From an uncultured Flavobacteriaceae bacterium (lineage in GTDB: Bacteria; Bacteroidota; Bacteroidia; Flavobacteriales; Flavobacteriaceae), in assembly GCA_947494205.1 (NCBI GenBank), contig CANLUH010000005.1, positions 334,013-398,012 of the forward strand: DNA of 64,000 bases, read 5' to 3'. Position 1 is the first letter of the stretch; every line of letters begins with the position of its first letter. Position numbers and translations under genes: made by a program. This document shows positions 1 through 8,934 of the stretch, piece by piece. A model generated the notes under the pieces. It was not told where the DNA came from. It saw nothing but the letters and a program-made list of their open reading frames with translations, and did not search any database.

Positions 1-35
1 TAAAGTTACGATTTATAACTTTTTTGGGTTTAGAA

Positions 36-67
36 TTGCTCAATTTTTTATTTAGAAGTACTTTTGC
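36..67 (+). promoter_or_regulatory. pyrD promoter
   Basis: TTG at 36-38, a 20-nt gap, then TACTTTTG at 59-66 match the Bacteroidota promoter pattern TTG-N19-TAnnTTTG. The predicted transcript starts about 10 nt before the ATG at 82. The TTG codon at 64 lies inside this promoter and so cannot be the start. Confidence 0.75.
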
Positions 68-81
68 GCAAACATAATTCG

Positions 82-1113
82 ATGTATAAAGCATTACTAC
101 GACCATTATTTTTTCTTTTCGATCCAGAGAAGATTCACCATTTTACATTTTCTTTAATTAAAGCGACCTCCAAAGTGCCAGGAATGGCGGCTTTATTTAG
201 AAGTTTATATACTGTTAACGATACCCGTTTAGAACGTAAACTATTTGGTTTAACGTTTAAAAATCCGGTAGGTTTAGCGGCAGGTTTCGACAAAAATGCA
301 GTGTTATATAACGAATTAGCAAACTTTGGTTTTGGCTTTATAGAAATAGGTACGGTAACACCAAAAGCTCAAGCAGGGAATCCTAAAAAACGTTTGTTTA
401 GATTACAAGACGATAAAGGGATTATTAACCGTATGGGCTTTAATAATGAAGGTTTACAAGCAGCCATTAGCCAATTAAAACTAAATAAAGGGAAGCTGAT
501 CATAGGTGGGAACATTGGTAAAAATACACAAACAAAACCAGAAGATTATACTAAAGATTATTTAGAATGTTTTAATGCCTTACATCCTTATGTTGATTAT
601 TTTGTATTGAATGTAAGTTGCCCCAATGTTGGGAGCCATGCCAAGTTAAATGATAAAGACTATTTATTAGAATTAATAGGTGCCGTACAACAAGCGAATA
701 ACACGTTTGAAAAACAGAAACCTATCCTTTTAAAAATTGCTCCAGATTTAAATGATATACAGTTAGATGAAATTGTAGAACTTATTTCTGAAACTAATTT
801 AGATGGTGTTATTGCTAGTAATACGTCTACAGATAGAACAGCTTTAAAAGCTAGTGATGCGCGTTTAAAAGAGATAGGAAATGGTGGTTTAAGCGGACAA
901 CCTATAAAAGAAAAATCAACACGAGTTATTAAATATTTAGCCGATAAAAGTAATAAAGCCTTTCCAATTATAGGAGTAGGAGGTATACACTCAGCAAAAG
1001 ATGCGCTAGATAAAATAGAAGCCGGTGCAGATTTAGTACAAATCTATACTGGGTTTATTTACGAAGGGCCTGCGTTAATAAAAGCTATAAACAAAGCGTT
1101 ACTCGATAATTAG
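82..1113 (+). CDS. pyrD: Dihydroorotate dehydrogenase (quinone), class 2
   Basis: Membrane-associated FMN enzyme that oxidises dihydroorotate to orotate with quinone as acceptor, the fourth step of UMP synthesis. The 343-residue protein has the class 2 N-terminal hydrophobic helix, the FMN-binding AAGFDKNA, the NVSCPN segment with the class 2 catalytic Ser, and the C-terminal GVGGIHS and QIYTGF phosphate-binding motifs. ATG 82 is chosen over TTG 64 because the promoter box covers 59-66 and family members begin MYK-LLRP. The last 15 bases overlap the 3' end of the convergent spondin-domain gene, leaving no room for a terminator. Confidence 0.96.
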   Translation: MYKALLRPLFFLFDPEKIHHFTFSLIKATSKVPGMAALFRSLYTVNDTRLERKLFGLTFKNPVGLAAGFDKNAVLYNELANFGFGFIEIGTVTPKAQAGNPKKRLFRLQDDKGIINRMGFNNEGLQAAISQLKLNKGKLIIGGNIGKNTQTKPEDYTKDYLECFNALHPYVDYFVLNVSCPNVGSHAKLNDKDYLLELIGAVQQANNTFEKQKPILLKIAPDLNDIQLDEIVELISETNLDGVIASNTSTDRTALKASDARLKEIGNGGLSGQPIKEKSTRVIKYLADKSNKAFPIIGVGGIHSAKDALDKIEAGADLVQIYTGFIYEGPALIKAINKALLDN

Positions 1114-2031
1114 TTTCTGAGTTGTAGTTTCTCCGTTTTTGGTATTTAGTTTTACTAGATAAATCCCTTTATTTAAAGCCGATAAATCAAGATTTAAAGC
1201 GCTTTCTTTAGTATTAACTAGTATGTCTTTAACTAAGCTACCTAATATATTATAAACTTTAACCGATTGTAAATTGGCAACGTTATCGCCATTAATGGAA
1301 ATGTGTCCTTTTGATGGATTCGGTGCTATTTTAAGTGTTTTTGAAGCTTCAAAGTTTGGAGTACTTAATAATTCAAATTCAAAATCGAAAGTTAAAGTTC
1401 CTATTTTATTTCCGTTTAAAGGAAAACCGCTAATTAACGAAATACCAACTGGCGTATTTGGGCTATTAGGCGAGTCATAATCTGTACCATTATCTGTCCC
1501 AGCGTCATATGCATAAACATCTAGTTCAAGAAAATCTATCCATTGGCCATTAGTATCTATAATCTCTACACTATTTGCTGCAATAAACCAGTCTGGACTT
1601 GGCGCAACCATAGAGAGTATGGTTAAATAACGAAACTCTGTGCATATAGCAATTTGTTGTATTGTTGCAGATGCTGTTGCATTATTTGGAGTATTAAAAG
1701 GTACAATGTTTATAGAATGTGCTGTGCCTTGATTAATGGCAGTGAAAACTTCCCAATCAATCGCTGCATTGTTACCTAGTTCAGCAAGGTCTTTTATACC
1801 TTGACTAGCGTTTTCACCAACCTCTAAAAATTGATTGGGTATACTATGGCTTATAATTACCAAGTCGGACCAATGTGCTCCTGCAGGGATAGAAGAATGC
1901 TCTGTTGCGTTCCAAGTACTTTGAAAATCAATATTATAAACTAAATCACCATTCTGGCTCTCGTCACATTGAGACCAAGACATACTATTTATAAAAGAGA
2001 GTAAAAGAAAGCAAAATGTAATTTTTTTCAT
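1099..2031 (-). CDS. Secreted spondin-domain protein with T9SS sorting domain (copy 1)
   Basis: A signal peptide (residues 1-20, ending SWSQ) is followed by a spondin_N-type domain (about 30-215: [16 protein letters not shown], the Asn-Gln-Phe-Leu segment, [23 protein letters not shown]) and a C-terminal type IX secretion type A sorting domain (about 232-310: [26 protein letters not shown]). Export through the outer membrane and surface attachment or release are inferred from that domain. The spondin fold is known mainly from extracellular matrix proteins; the ligand here is unknown. It is one of three tandem paralogues whose sorting domains are nearly identical while the rest has diverged. 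Confidence 0.85.
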   Translation of the reverse strand: MKKITFCFLLLSFINSMSWSQCDESQNGDLVYNIDFQSTWNATEHSSIPAGAHWSDLVIISHSIPNQFLEVGENASQGIKDLAELGNNAAIDWEVFTAINQGTAHSINIVPFNTPNNATASATIQQIAICTEFRYLTILSMVAPSPDWFIAANSVEIIDTNGQWIDFLELDVYAYDAGTDNGTDYDSPNSPNTPVGISLISGFPLNGNKIGTLTFDFEFELLSTPNFEASKTLKIAPNPSKGHISINGDNVANLQSVKVYNILGSLVKDILVNTKESALNLDLSALNKGIYLVKLNTKNGETTTQKLIIE

Positions 2032-2251
2032 AGCGATGAGGAATTGAAACTTAAAATTACAATTTTGATTTGAAAGAAACTAATAAAAGTTGATTCGTTC
2101 GTGGGGGCTCAGTTTTTATAGGAATATATACTATGATAGATTTTACGGATCAAAATACCTTATTCGATACTTAATCTTTCAAAATACTCATGTGTAATAA
2201 ATTAGATGTTTAATCGTTAGCAATTCAAGCTTAAAAAATCTAAAGCAGGCT

Positions 2252-3181
2252 TTACTCTATAATTAATTTCTGAGTTGTGGTTTCTCCGTTTTTAGTATTT
2301 AGTTTTACTAGATAAATGCCTTTATTTAAAGCGGATAAGTCAAGGTTTAAAGTACTTTCTGTAGTATTAACTTGTAAATCTTTAACTAAGCTACCTAATA
2401 TGTTATACACTTTAACCGATTCTAGATTAGTAACATTATCTCCTGTAATTGAGATACGACCTTTTGATGGATTCGGTGCTATTTTAAGTGTTTTTGAGTC
2501 TTGAAAGGTTGGTGTGTTTAATAAGTAAGTTTCAAAATCTATAATTAAAGTTCCCATTTTATTTCCGTTTATAGGGAAACCGCTAATTTGAGAAATACCA
2601 ACGGGCGTGTTAGGACTATTTGGAGAATCGTAATTAACACCATCATCTGTTCCTGCATCGTAAGCATAAACATCTAGCTCAAGATTCTCTACCCATTGTC
2701 CTGAGGCATTTTTTATTTCTATACTATTGGCAGCAATAAACCAATCTGGACTTGGTGCAAGCATAGAGAGAATAGTCATATAACGTTGGTCTTGGCATAA
2801 TGTCACTTGTGCTTCAGCTAAAGCTGTTGCATTATTTGTAGAAGTAAAAGGAATCACAGTTACTTGGTCTACAGTACCCTCTGGAGATGCACCAACTTCA
2901 TTATATAATTCTGTGTTATCGCCCAATTCGGCAAGGTTTTTTATACCTAAACTAGCAGGTTGTCCAAATTCTAAAAACTGATTTGGTGTACTGTGAAATA
3001 TCATTATTACATCAGACCAATGTGCACCCGCAGGAATAGATGAATGCTCTGCTGCATTCCAAGTGCTCTGAAATGTTATATTGTAAACAGGATGATTAGT
3101 GTCCTCCGAGCATCCATATTGAGACCAAACAGTACCAGTTATAAAAGAGAGTAAAAGAAAGCAAAATGTAATTTTTTTCAT
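2252..3181 (-). CDS. Secreted spondin-domain protein with T9SS sorting domain (copy 2)
   Basis: Middle paralogue, 309 residues, with the same architecture as its neighbours: signal peptide ending TVWSQ, spondin_N domain ([38 protein letters not shown]) and a C-terminal T9SS sorting domain. Domain order and spacing equal those of copy 1, and the spacers beyond copies 1 and 2 are nearly identical, so tandem duplication of a roughly 1.15-kb unit is the simplest explanation. Pro-Asp-Trp and the acidic DAGTD loop are kept in all three copies, which argues for retained function. Ligand and role are unknown. Confidence 0.85.
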   Translation of the reverse strand: MKKITFCFLLLSFITGTVWSQYGCSEDTNHPVYNITFQSTWNAAEHSSIPAGAHWSDVIMIFHSTPNQFLEFGQPASLGIKNLAELGDNTELYNEVGASPEGTVDQVTVIPFTSTNNATALAEAQVTLCQDQRYMTILSMLAPSPDWFIAANSIEIKNASGQWVENLELDVYAYDAGTDDGVNYDSPNSPNTPVGISQISGFPINGNKMGTLIIDFETYLLNTPTFQDSKTLKIAPNPSKGRISITGDNVTNLESVKVYNILGSLVKDLQVNTTESTLNLDLSALNKGIYLVKLNTKNGETTTQKLIIE

Positions 3182-3400
3182 AGTTAGGGGAAATTGAAAT
3201 CTAAAACTACAGTTTTAATTTGAAAGAAACTAATAAAAGTGTATTCATTCGTGAGAACTCTATTTTAATAAGGTTGTATACTATATAGAATTGATTAATT
3301 AAAATACCTTATTCGATATTTAATCTTTCAAAATACTCATGTGTAATAAATTAGATGTTTAATCGTTAGCAATTCTAGCAAAAAAAATCTAAAGCAGACT

Positions 3401-4336
3401 TTACTCTATAATTAATTTCTGAGTTGTAGTTTCTCCGTTTTTAGTATTTAGTTTTACAAGATAAATGCCTTTATTTAAAGCGGATAAGTCAAGGTTTAAA
3501 GTACTTTCTGTAGTATTAACTTGTAAATTTTTAACTAAGCTACCTAATATATTATAAACTTTAACCGATTCTAGATTGGTAACATTATCTCCTGTAATTG
3601 AGATACGACCTTTTGATGGGTTCGGTGCTATTTTAAGTGTTTTTGAAGCTTCAAAGTTAGGCGTACTTAATGTTGTATAGAAGCGTTCTACAGTTAATGT
3701 ACCAATTTTATTACCATTAATTGGAGCGATATTAAGCATAGAAATACCAATAGGGGAAATAGGACTATCAAGAGAAGTGTAGTCTGTTCCTGCGTCTGTT
3801 CCTGCATCATAAGCAAAAACATCTAAAGTAATTATATCATCTGCATTTTCTAATCCTGGCCCCATTAAATCTAAACTATTTATAGCAATAAACCAATCTG
3901 GACTGGGTGCGAGCATAGATACTAAGGTTAAATAGTGATGTTCATTTGTAACAAAAATATCCATAACAATTGAGCTAGTCGCATTATTAGGACTAAATTC
4001 TTGATTAATCCACATGTCTGCATTTCCTGCAGACATAGCGCTTACTACTTCAGCGTTAAAAGCACCATTGCTACCTAGTTCTGCAACATCTTTAATGCCA
4101 GTGGTTGCATTTTGACCTAGTTGTAAAAATTCATTAGGAAATTTATGTGTAGCCCCTACTAAATTAGACCAATGAGCTCCTGAAGGAATAGAAGTATGAT
4201 CAGTACTGTTCCATGTACTTTGAAAGGTAACTCTATATTGAGTTACTGGTGTATTATCTGAAGGGTCAGGATCTTGCGCACATAAACTTAAAGTAACTAA
4301 AGTTAATATAATAGAACAGAATGTAATTTTTTTCAT
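3401..4336 (-). CDS. Secreted spondin-domain protein with T9SS sorting domain (copy 3)
   Basis: Third paralogue, 311 residues. The signal peptide ends SLCAQ. The spondin_N domain is the most diverged of the three but matches the family pattern most clearly ([56 protein letters not shown]). The T9SS sorting domain is almost the same as in copies 1 and 2. Its upstream region differs from theirs after about 50 bases, so it may be the ancestral promoter-proximal copy. No clear TAnnTTTG box is seen; a TAGTTTTA variant lies just upstream on this strand. Confidence 0.86.
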   Translation of the reverse strand: MKKITFCSIILTLVTLSLCAQDPDPSDNTPVTQYRVTFQSTWNSTDHTSIPSGAHWSNLVGATHKFPNEFLQLGQNATTGIKDVAELGSNGAFNAEVVSAMSAGNADMWINQEFSPNNATSSIVMDIFVTNEHHYLTLVSMLAPSPDWFIAINSLDLMGPGLENADDIITLDVFAYDAGTDAGTDYTSLDSPISPIGISMLNIAPINGNKIGTLTVERFYTTLSTPNFEASKTLKIAPNPSKGRISITGDNVTNLESVKVYNILGSLVKNLQVNTTESTLNLDLSALNKGIYLVKLNTKNGETTTQKLIIE

Positions 4337-4460
4337 AGTTAGGGGAATATTGAGATTTAAAACTACAGTTTTGATTCAAAAAAAACTAATAATGACTTGT
4401 TAATTTTTATGAATGCTTTACTTTTAATAAAAAAATACAATACATTATTAACTAGCATTT

Positions 4461-5078
4461 GTGAATTACGATTTAATCCTCTCCTTTATTATAGCAACTT
4501 CAGCTTTAGCATGTTCTCCTGGACCAGATAATATTTATGTGTTAATGCAAAGTTTAACGCATGGTAAAAAGTATGGTTTAGCTACCGTTTGCGGACTCAT
4601 TTCTGGTTGTTTATTACACACAACTTTAGTTGCCTTTGGTGTATCTGCTATTATAAAAGCAAATGAGACATTATTTTTTGTAATAAAATTGTTAGGTGCT
4701 TTATACTTATTGTATTTAGCTTATAAAGTATTTAAAAGTGATGCCAAAGTAACGCTATCTGATGCAGCTGTGCCTAAAAAAGGCGTATGGCAATTGTTTA
4801 AGCAAGGCGTTATTATGAATGTGTTAAACCCAAAAGTCTCTATTTTCTTTTTAGCTTTTTTTCCGGGGTTTCTATTTAGCGATACTTTAAGTACAGTGAC
4901 TCAATTTTATGTGTTAGGGTTTTTATTTATGGCAACTTCGTTTGTTATTTTTTCTGGAATAGCCATTCTTGCAGGATTTATTTCAGACTATTTAAAACAA
5001 AGTAATAGTATAGGCGTTGTCTTAAAATGGTTACAGATTATAGTATTTATTGGGATTGCTATTTTAATTCTAATTTAG
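4461..5078 (+). CDS. LysE/RhtB family amino-acid exporter
   Basis: Inner-membrane exporter of about six transmembrane segments and 205 residues, the normal length of the family. The N-terminal ACSPGPDNIYV matches the LysE family signature (PGP near residue 21), followed by GLATVCGLISG and the mid-protein MNVLNPKVSIFFLAF motif. Members export amino acids or derivatives; the substrate cannot be read from sequence. The start is GTG with no better upstream codon. The next gene begins 5 nt after its stop, so the two are probably co-transcribed. Confidence 0.9.
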   Translation: MNYDLILSFIIATSALACSPGPDNIYVLMQSLTHGKKYGLATVCGLISGCLLHTTLVAFGVSAIIKANETLFFVIKLLGALYLLYLAYKVFKSDAKVTLSDAAVPKKGVWQLFKQGVIMNVLNPKVSIFFLAFFPGFLFSDTLSTVTQFYVLGFLFMATSFVIFSGIAILAGFISDYLKQSNSIGVVLKWLQIIVFIGIAILILI

Positions 5079-5082
5079 AAGT

Positions 5083-5829
5083 ATGATTACGTTCAGTTTT
5101 AAGCCTAAATTCTCCATAATTATAATACTAGTGTTTATGCTGTTTACAGTAATAGGTACTTTAGCTCACGAATTAGGACACATTGCAGTAGCTCAAATTT
5201 TAGGGTATGAAACCAATCTTAGTTACGGTTACATGGATTATTCCGTAAAAGGTTATAATGAAGATGAGAATTATTTTTTATTGCTAAAATGGAATGCTAA
5301 ATATGGAGAGACTCCTTATTACGATTTAGACGATAATGCAAAACAAGAGTATAAAACGATTTTAGATCGCTTAGAGGGAAAATTCCCTAGAGATGAAAAC
5401 CATGACAATCTTATTACACTAGGAGGTCCAACACAAACCATTATAACGTCTTTAATTGGTTTTTATATTTTATATAGAAGAGAATCAAAATACAGATACA
5501 CATATAAAATAATAGATTGGCTAGGTGTATTTTTAGGACTCTTTATTTTAAGAGAAATCTATAATACGTTAGGCGCTTTAGTATCCGTAGTCTTTTTTAA
5601 TGGCAGTGAATTCTATGGCGATGAATTTTCTCTATCTCGTGCTTTAAGCTTAAACCAATGGGTAATACCTGTAGTAACTGGAGTTATCGGTTTAGTAATG
5701 GCGTTGTATATTATTTTTAAAGTAATTCCGTTACGTTATCGATTTTCGTTTATTATTTCGGGGTTTATTGGTGGCGGTTTAGGCTTTATAATTTGGTTTA
5801 ATTATTTAGGAGAAATTATTTTACCATAA
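5083..5829 (+). CDS. Membrane protein with HExxH motif, M50-like metallopeptidase
   Basis: A 248-residue polytopic protein. The first membrane segment carries LAHELGHIAVAQILGY (HExxH at about residues 30-34), as in M50 site-2-protease-type peptidases. A loop of about 70 polar residues follows, then LGGPTQTIITSLIGF, which resembles the second conserved M50 region, and four more membrane segments. Peptidase activity is inferred only; a third metal ligand is not obvious and no PDZ domain is present. It sits in an apparent operon with the LysE exporter. Confidence 0.6.
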   Translation: MITFSFKPKFSIIIILVFMLFTVIGTLAHELGHIAVAQILGYETNLSYGYMDYSVKGYNEDENYFLLLKWNAKYGETPYYDLDDNAKQEYKTILDRLEGKFPRDENHDNLITLGGPTQTIITSLIGFYILYRRESKYRYTYKIIDWLGVFLGLFILREIYNTLGALVSVVFFNGSEFYGDEFSLSRALSLNQWVIPVVTGVIGLVMALYIIFKVIPLRYRFSFIISGFIGGGLGFIIWFNYLGEIILP

Positions 5830-5848
5830 ATCTGTAATGAATAATGCT

Positions 5849-5877
5849 TTTGTAACTACTAATCTTTTTTATCTTTG
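5849..5877 (+). promoter_or_regulatory. Promoter of HMG-CoA lyase gene
   Basis: TTTG at 5849-5852, a 17-nt gap, then TATCTTTG at 5870-5877. The ATG at 5886 is only 8 nt past the box, so the mRNA would be nearly leaderless. Confidence 0.7.
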
Positions 5878-5885
5878 AAATTGAA

Positions 5886-6752
5886 ATGAATAGTACTCCA
5901 GTAAAAGTAATCGAATGTCCGCGCGATGCCATGCAAGGTATAAAACAGTTTATACCTACAGCGCAGAAAGTACAGTATATACAATCTATTTTACGAGTAG
6001 GTTTCGATACTGTAGATTTTGGAAGCTTTGTATCACCAAAGGCGATTCCGCAAATGGTAGATACTGCCGAAGTTTTAGCACAATTAGATTTAAGTAAAAC
6101 AAAGAGTAAGTTATTAGCTATTGTTGCTAATACTAGAGGAGCAGAAGCAGCTGCAAAACATCCCGAAATACAATACTTAGGCTATCCATTTTCCATTTCT
6201 GAGAATTTCCAGATGCGTAATACGCACAAAACCATAGCACAGTCTGTTGTTACTTTAGAGCAGATTTTAAATATAGCTAATCGTTCTAATAAAGAAGTAG
6301 TTGTCTATATTTCTATGGGCTTTGGTAATCCTTATGGTGATCCTTGGGATGTAAATATAGTAGGAGAGTGGACGGAGCGTTTAAGTAAAATGGGTGTTAA
6401 AATACTATCGCTTAGTGATACTATAGGAAGTTCTAACCCAGAAAGTATAGACTATTTATTTTCAAACTTAATTCCACAATATAAAGACATCGAGTTTGGT
6501 GCACATTTGCATACTACACCATCTAGTTGGTTCGAAAAAGTAGATGCAGCATATAAAGCAGGTTGTCGCCGTTTCGATGGTGCTATTCAAGGTTTTGGAG
6601 GTTGCCCAATGGCAAAAGACGAATTAACAGGGAATATGCCTACCGAGAAAGTCCTTACGTATTTAACTACTAGAAAAGCAAACGATTTAAACGCAATGGC
6701 TTTTGAAAGTGCTTACAACGAAGCTTCTAAAATTTTTAATGTTTATCATTAA
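5886..6752 (+). CDS. Hydroxymethylglutaryl-CoA lyase
   Basis: TIM-barrel lyase cleaving HMG-CoA to acetyl-CoA and acetoacetate in leucine breakdown and ketone metabolism. It shows the N-terminal ECPRDAMQG (Arg13 and Asp14 correspond to the catalytic Arg-Asp pair), the GAHLHT metal-binding His pair and the GAIQGFGGCPMA signature with the catalytic Cys. Length 288 is normal. No other leucine-degradation gene is adjacent. The convergent TetR gene overlaps its stop by 4 bp and may or may not regulate it. Confidence 0.9.
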   Translation: MNSTPVKVIECPRDAMQGIKQFIPTAQKVQYIQSILRVGFDTVDFGSFVSPKAIPQMVDTAEVLAQLDLSKTKSKLLAIVANTRGAEAAAKHPEIQYLGYPFSISENFQMRNTHKTIAQSVVTLEQILNIANRSNKEVVVYISMGFGNPYGDPWDVNIVGEWTERLSKMGVKILSLSDTIGSSNPESIDYLFSNLIPQYKDIEFGAHLHTTPSSWFEKVDAAYKAGCRRFDGAIQGFGGCPMAKDELTGNMPTEKVLTYLTTRKANDLNAMAFESAYNEASKIFNVYH

Positions 6753-7342
6753 TTAGAACACTTTTCAACACAAGCGTCTTCTATAATTTTACTAGTTAAT
6801 GTTTTTGCTTGTGTAATTGGCCATTCTTCTTTTAATATATTACATTCTGCAACAGCAGATTCTAAAAGCAAATAGATTTGCTGTGCTAGTTTCTTACTAT
6901 CTTCTTGATTTTTTAATTGAATATTCTCTTGAATTAATAATTCTATATAGTTGAGTAACCCTTTTTTTTGAGACAAAACTTCAGAGTAAATAAGACTGTT
7001 TTTATCTGAGACTTCAGAAAATACTTTAATATTCCAACAGCCATTAAAATTTTCCATTTTATAGAAGAACTCTAAATAACTAAACACTGCCAATACTCTT
7101 TTATTTCCTTTTGGCGTTTGTTGAATAAAGGCTAATAACTGATTTGAGAACTCCGAGTTCATGTGTCTTAAATGTGCTACACAGATTTCTTCTTTAGATT
7201 TAAAGTGTTTATTAAAAGTCTCTCTTTCTACACTTGCGTCACTTAATATGTCCTTTATATTAGTGTTGTTATAGCCATTTCTGTAAAATAAATTAGAAGC
7301 ACTTTTTATGATTCTTTGTTTAGTATCTATAGTGTAATTCAT
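6749..7342 (-). CDS. TetR/AcrR family transcriptional regulator
   Basis: DNA-binding repressor of 197 residues. The N-terminal TetR helix-turn-helix spans about residues 8-55 (IIKSASNLFYRNGYNNTNIKDIL, then SVERETFNKHFKSKEEI). The rest is an all-helical ligand and dimer domain resembling the TetR C-terminal type with a FxGCW-like segment. The effector is unknown. It converges on the HMG-CoA lyase gene and diverges from the iron cluster, so it could act on either or on itself. Confidence 0.88.
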   Translation of the reverse strand: MNYTIDTKQRIIKSASNLFYRNGYNNTNIKDILSDASVERETFNKHFKSKEEICVAHLRHMNSEFSNQLLAFIQQTPKGNKRVLAVFSYLEFFYKMENFNGCWNIKVFSEVSDKNSLIYSEVLSQKKGLLNYIELLIQENIQLKNQEDSKKLAQQIYLLLESAVAECNILKEEWPITQAKTLTSKIIEDACVEKCSN

Positions 7343-7516
7343 TAGGGAAAAATAAGGGAAGTTAGTTGGTTGTTGTTTATTATAATTGCAATATACAGAA
7401 AAAGAAGCGATATAAAACGTGCTTCTTAAAATATCAAAAAAGCAAAAATACCTTTTAATGTTTTGATTTACAAGGGTCTATATTGATGTTTGCATGAACT
7501 TTGTTTTTTTATTTAA

Positions 7517-7529
7517 ATTTAGTCTAAAT
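7517..7529. promoter_or_regulatory. Candidate operator box 1 (iron island)
   Basis: ATTTAGTCTAAAT is a perfect inverted repeat around a central T. It lies just upstream of the -33 element of the iron-island promoter. Its form resembles DtxR/MntR-type sites more than a Fur box; the regulator is an inference. Confidence 0.55.
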
Positions 7530-7533
7530 AAAC

Positions 7534-7564
7534 TTGCATAAACTACTTTTCAATAGTATTTTTG
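7534..7564 (+). promoter_or_regulatory. Iron-island promoter
   Basis: TTG at 7534-7536, a 20-nt gap, then TATTTTTG at 7557-7564. Candidate operator boxes flank it (7517-7529 upstream, 7589-7617 in the leader), so a bound repressor would block initiation. Confidence 0.7.
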
Positions 7565-7588
7565 TTCACGAAAAATGAATCTATTTAT

Positions 7589-7617
7589 ATTCAGTCTAAA
7601 TAAAAACAGTCTAAAAA
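7589..7617. promoter_or_regulatory. Candidate operator boxes 2 and 3 (iron island leader)
   Basis: ATTCAGTCTAAAT at 7589-7601 and AACAGTCTAAAAA at 7605-7617 repeat the core AGTCTAAA of box 1 at 16-nt spacing, between the promoter and the lipoprotein start at 7620. Repeated cores in a 5' leader suggest cooperative repressor binding. Confidence 0.5.
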
Positions 7618-7619
7618 TA

Positions 7620-8834
7620 ATGAACAAATTTATATTAGGATTAGTAGCAATTGCCACATTAGGATTAACCTCTTGTACTGCCGATGATGAAGGGTCAGGA
7701 CCTACAGGTACAGGTGCACCAATAGTTACAGCACCAGATACATACGTGTTTAACAGAAATGGAAATACTACAGTAAGTTTTAGTGGACAAACTACAAGAA
7801 TTTTAATGGCAGAAGAAATTATTGCTGCTATTAAAAATACATCGAAAACAGAAGTAGAATTAGACGCTATGTTTGCACATGTAGAAGGCGCTAATGATTT
7901 TTCTAATACAGATTTAAATGCTTCAGGAAAAAGCGTGCGTAGCAAAACGGCCGCATCAACAGATTATTTTTCAACAAATACAACAACAGCTAATGTAATA
8001 AAAGCAGATTTTGACACCTACATAGCAGATCAAGTAAATGATGTATTCCCAAATTGGGGAGTAACAGCAACAGCAGGAAACGCAGGTAACTTACAAGAAG
8101 CAGGAGGAGGATCTACACGTTATATTAATGGTAAAGGTTTAGAGTTAAACCAGGCCTTTAACAAAGGATTAATTGGTGCTTTAATGGTCGATCAAATGCT
8201 TAATAACTATTTAGGTACTGCCGTTTTAGATGCAGGAGATAATAGAGCTAATAACGATGCAGATATTTTAGATGTAGATAAAAACTATACTACTATGGAG
8301 CACAAATGGGATGAAGCTTATGGTTATTTATACGGTAACGAAAATAATCCAGCAGTACCAGCTTTAGGAGCAGATAATTTTTTAAGTAAATACCTATCTA
8401 GAGTAGAAAACGATACAGATTTTTCTGGTATTGCTATGGATATTTACAATGCTTTTAAATTAGGACGGGCAGCCATTGTTGCTAAAAACTATGAAGTACG
8501 TGATGCGCAAGCTCAAATTATTAGAGAGAAAGTATCAGAAATTATAGGAATAAGAGCTGTGTATTATTTACAGCAAGGAAAAAATAACTTAGCAACAGAT
8601 ACAGCAGCAGCATTTCATGATTTATCAGAAGGTTATGGATTTATCTACAGCTTACAGTTTACAAGAAAGCCGGGAACAAATCAGCCATACTTTACAAAGT
8701 CAGAAGTTGATGGGTTTATAACAACATTAATGGCAGGTAATGGATTTTGGGATGCCACTCCTGGAATGTTAGATACCATGTCTGATACTATATCGGCAGA
8801 ATTTAGCTTTACTACTAACGAGGCAGGAAGCTAA
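7620..8834 (+). CDS. DUF4856 domain lipoprotein of the iron island
   Basis: A 404-residue predicted lipoprotein: signal peptide with lipobox LTSC at about residues 15-18, an acidic linker, then a mostly helical domain that I recognise as DUF4856 (FNRNGNTTVSFSGQT, KSVRSKTAAS, GLELNQAFNKGLIGAL, TTMEHKWDEAYGYLYG). DUF4856 proteins are commonly encoded beside imelysins in Bacteroidota, as here; a periplasmic or surface role in iron handling is inferred from that context. ATG 7620 is preferred over the in-frame ATG 7575, because the first 15 codons would be the operator boxes and the signal peptide only fits from 7620. Confidence 0.82.
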   Translation: MNKFILGLVAIATLGLTSCTADDEGSGPTGTGAPIVTAPDTYVFNRNGNTTVSFSGQTTRILMAEEIIAAIKNTSKTEVELDAMFAHVEGANDFSNTDLNASGKSVRSKTAASTDYFSTNTTTANVIKADFDTYIADQVNDVFPNWGVTATAGNAGNLQEAGGGSTRYINGKGLELNQAFNKGLIGALMVDQMLNNYLGTAVLDAGDNRANNDADILDVDKNYTTMEHKWDEAYGYLYGNENNPAVPALGADNFLSKYLSRVENDTDFSGIAMDIYNAFKLGRAAIVAKNYEVRDAQAQIIREKVSEIIGIRAVYYLQQGKNNLATDTAAAFHDLSEGYGFIYSLQFTRKPGTNQPYFTKSEVDGFITTLMAGNGFWDATPGMLDTMSDTISAEFSFTTNEAGS

Positions 8835-8851
8835 TTAAGAGAATAATTTTG

Positions 8852-8890
8852 AGAAATAGTAATGGCATTACATATGTTATTACTATTTCT
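8852..8890 (+). terminator. Hairpin overlapping the imelysin promoter
   Basis: AGAAATAGTAAT (8852-8863) pairs perfectly with ATTACTATTTCT (8879-8890) and is followed by TATTTTT, which also forms the -7 box of the next promoter. Confidence 0.6.
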
Positions 8891-8898
8891 TATTTTTG
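8891..8898 (+). promoter_or_regulatory. Promoter -7 box before the imelysin gene
   Basis: TATTTTTG, followed by CAC, 37 nt before the ATG at 8935. No clear TTG -33 element is seen. Confidence 0.5.
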
Positions 8899-8934
8899 CA
8901 CACTGAAAAACGGAAAATTTAAATTAATAAGACT

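Larger units (their letters stand above)
1099..4336 (-). repeat. Tandem array of three ~1.15-kb paralogous units
   Basis: Gene ends recur at 1099, 2252 and 3401 (periods 1153 and 1149). The roughly 240 bases coding each sorting domain and the spacers at about 2150-2251 and 3300-3400 are almost identical, while the spondin domains differ more. This pattern fits duplication followed by gene conversion at the 3' ends and spacers. Confidence 0.8.

Noticed and set aside
64..81. TTG start for pyrD
   Set aside because: The codon is part of the TACTTTTG promoter box; homologues start at the ATG at 82.
2032..3400. Insertion sequence as cause of the repeated spacers
   Set aside because: No transposase frame, terminal inverted repeats or target duplication; the repeats are explained by tandem gene duplication.
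7575..7619. Upstream ATG for the DUF4856 lipoprotein
   Set aside because: The 15 extra codons are the repeated operator boxes and would bury the lipoprotein signal peptide.
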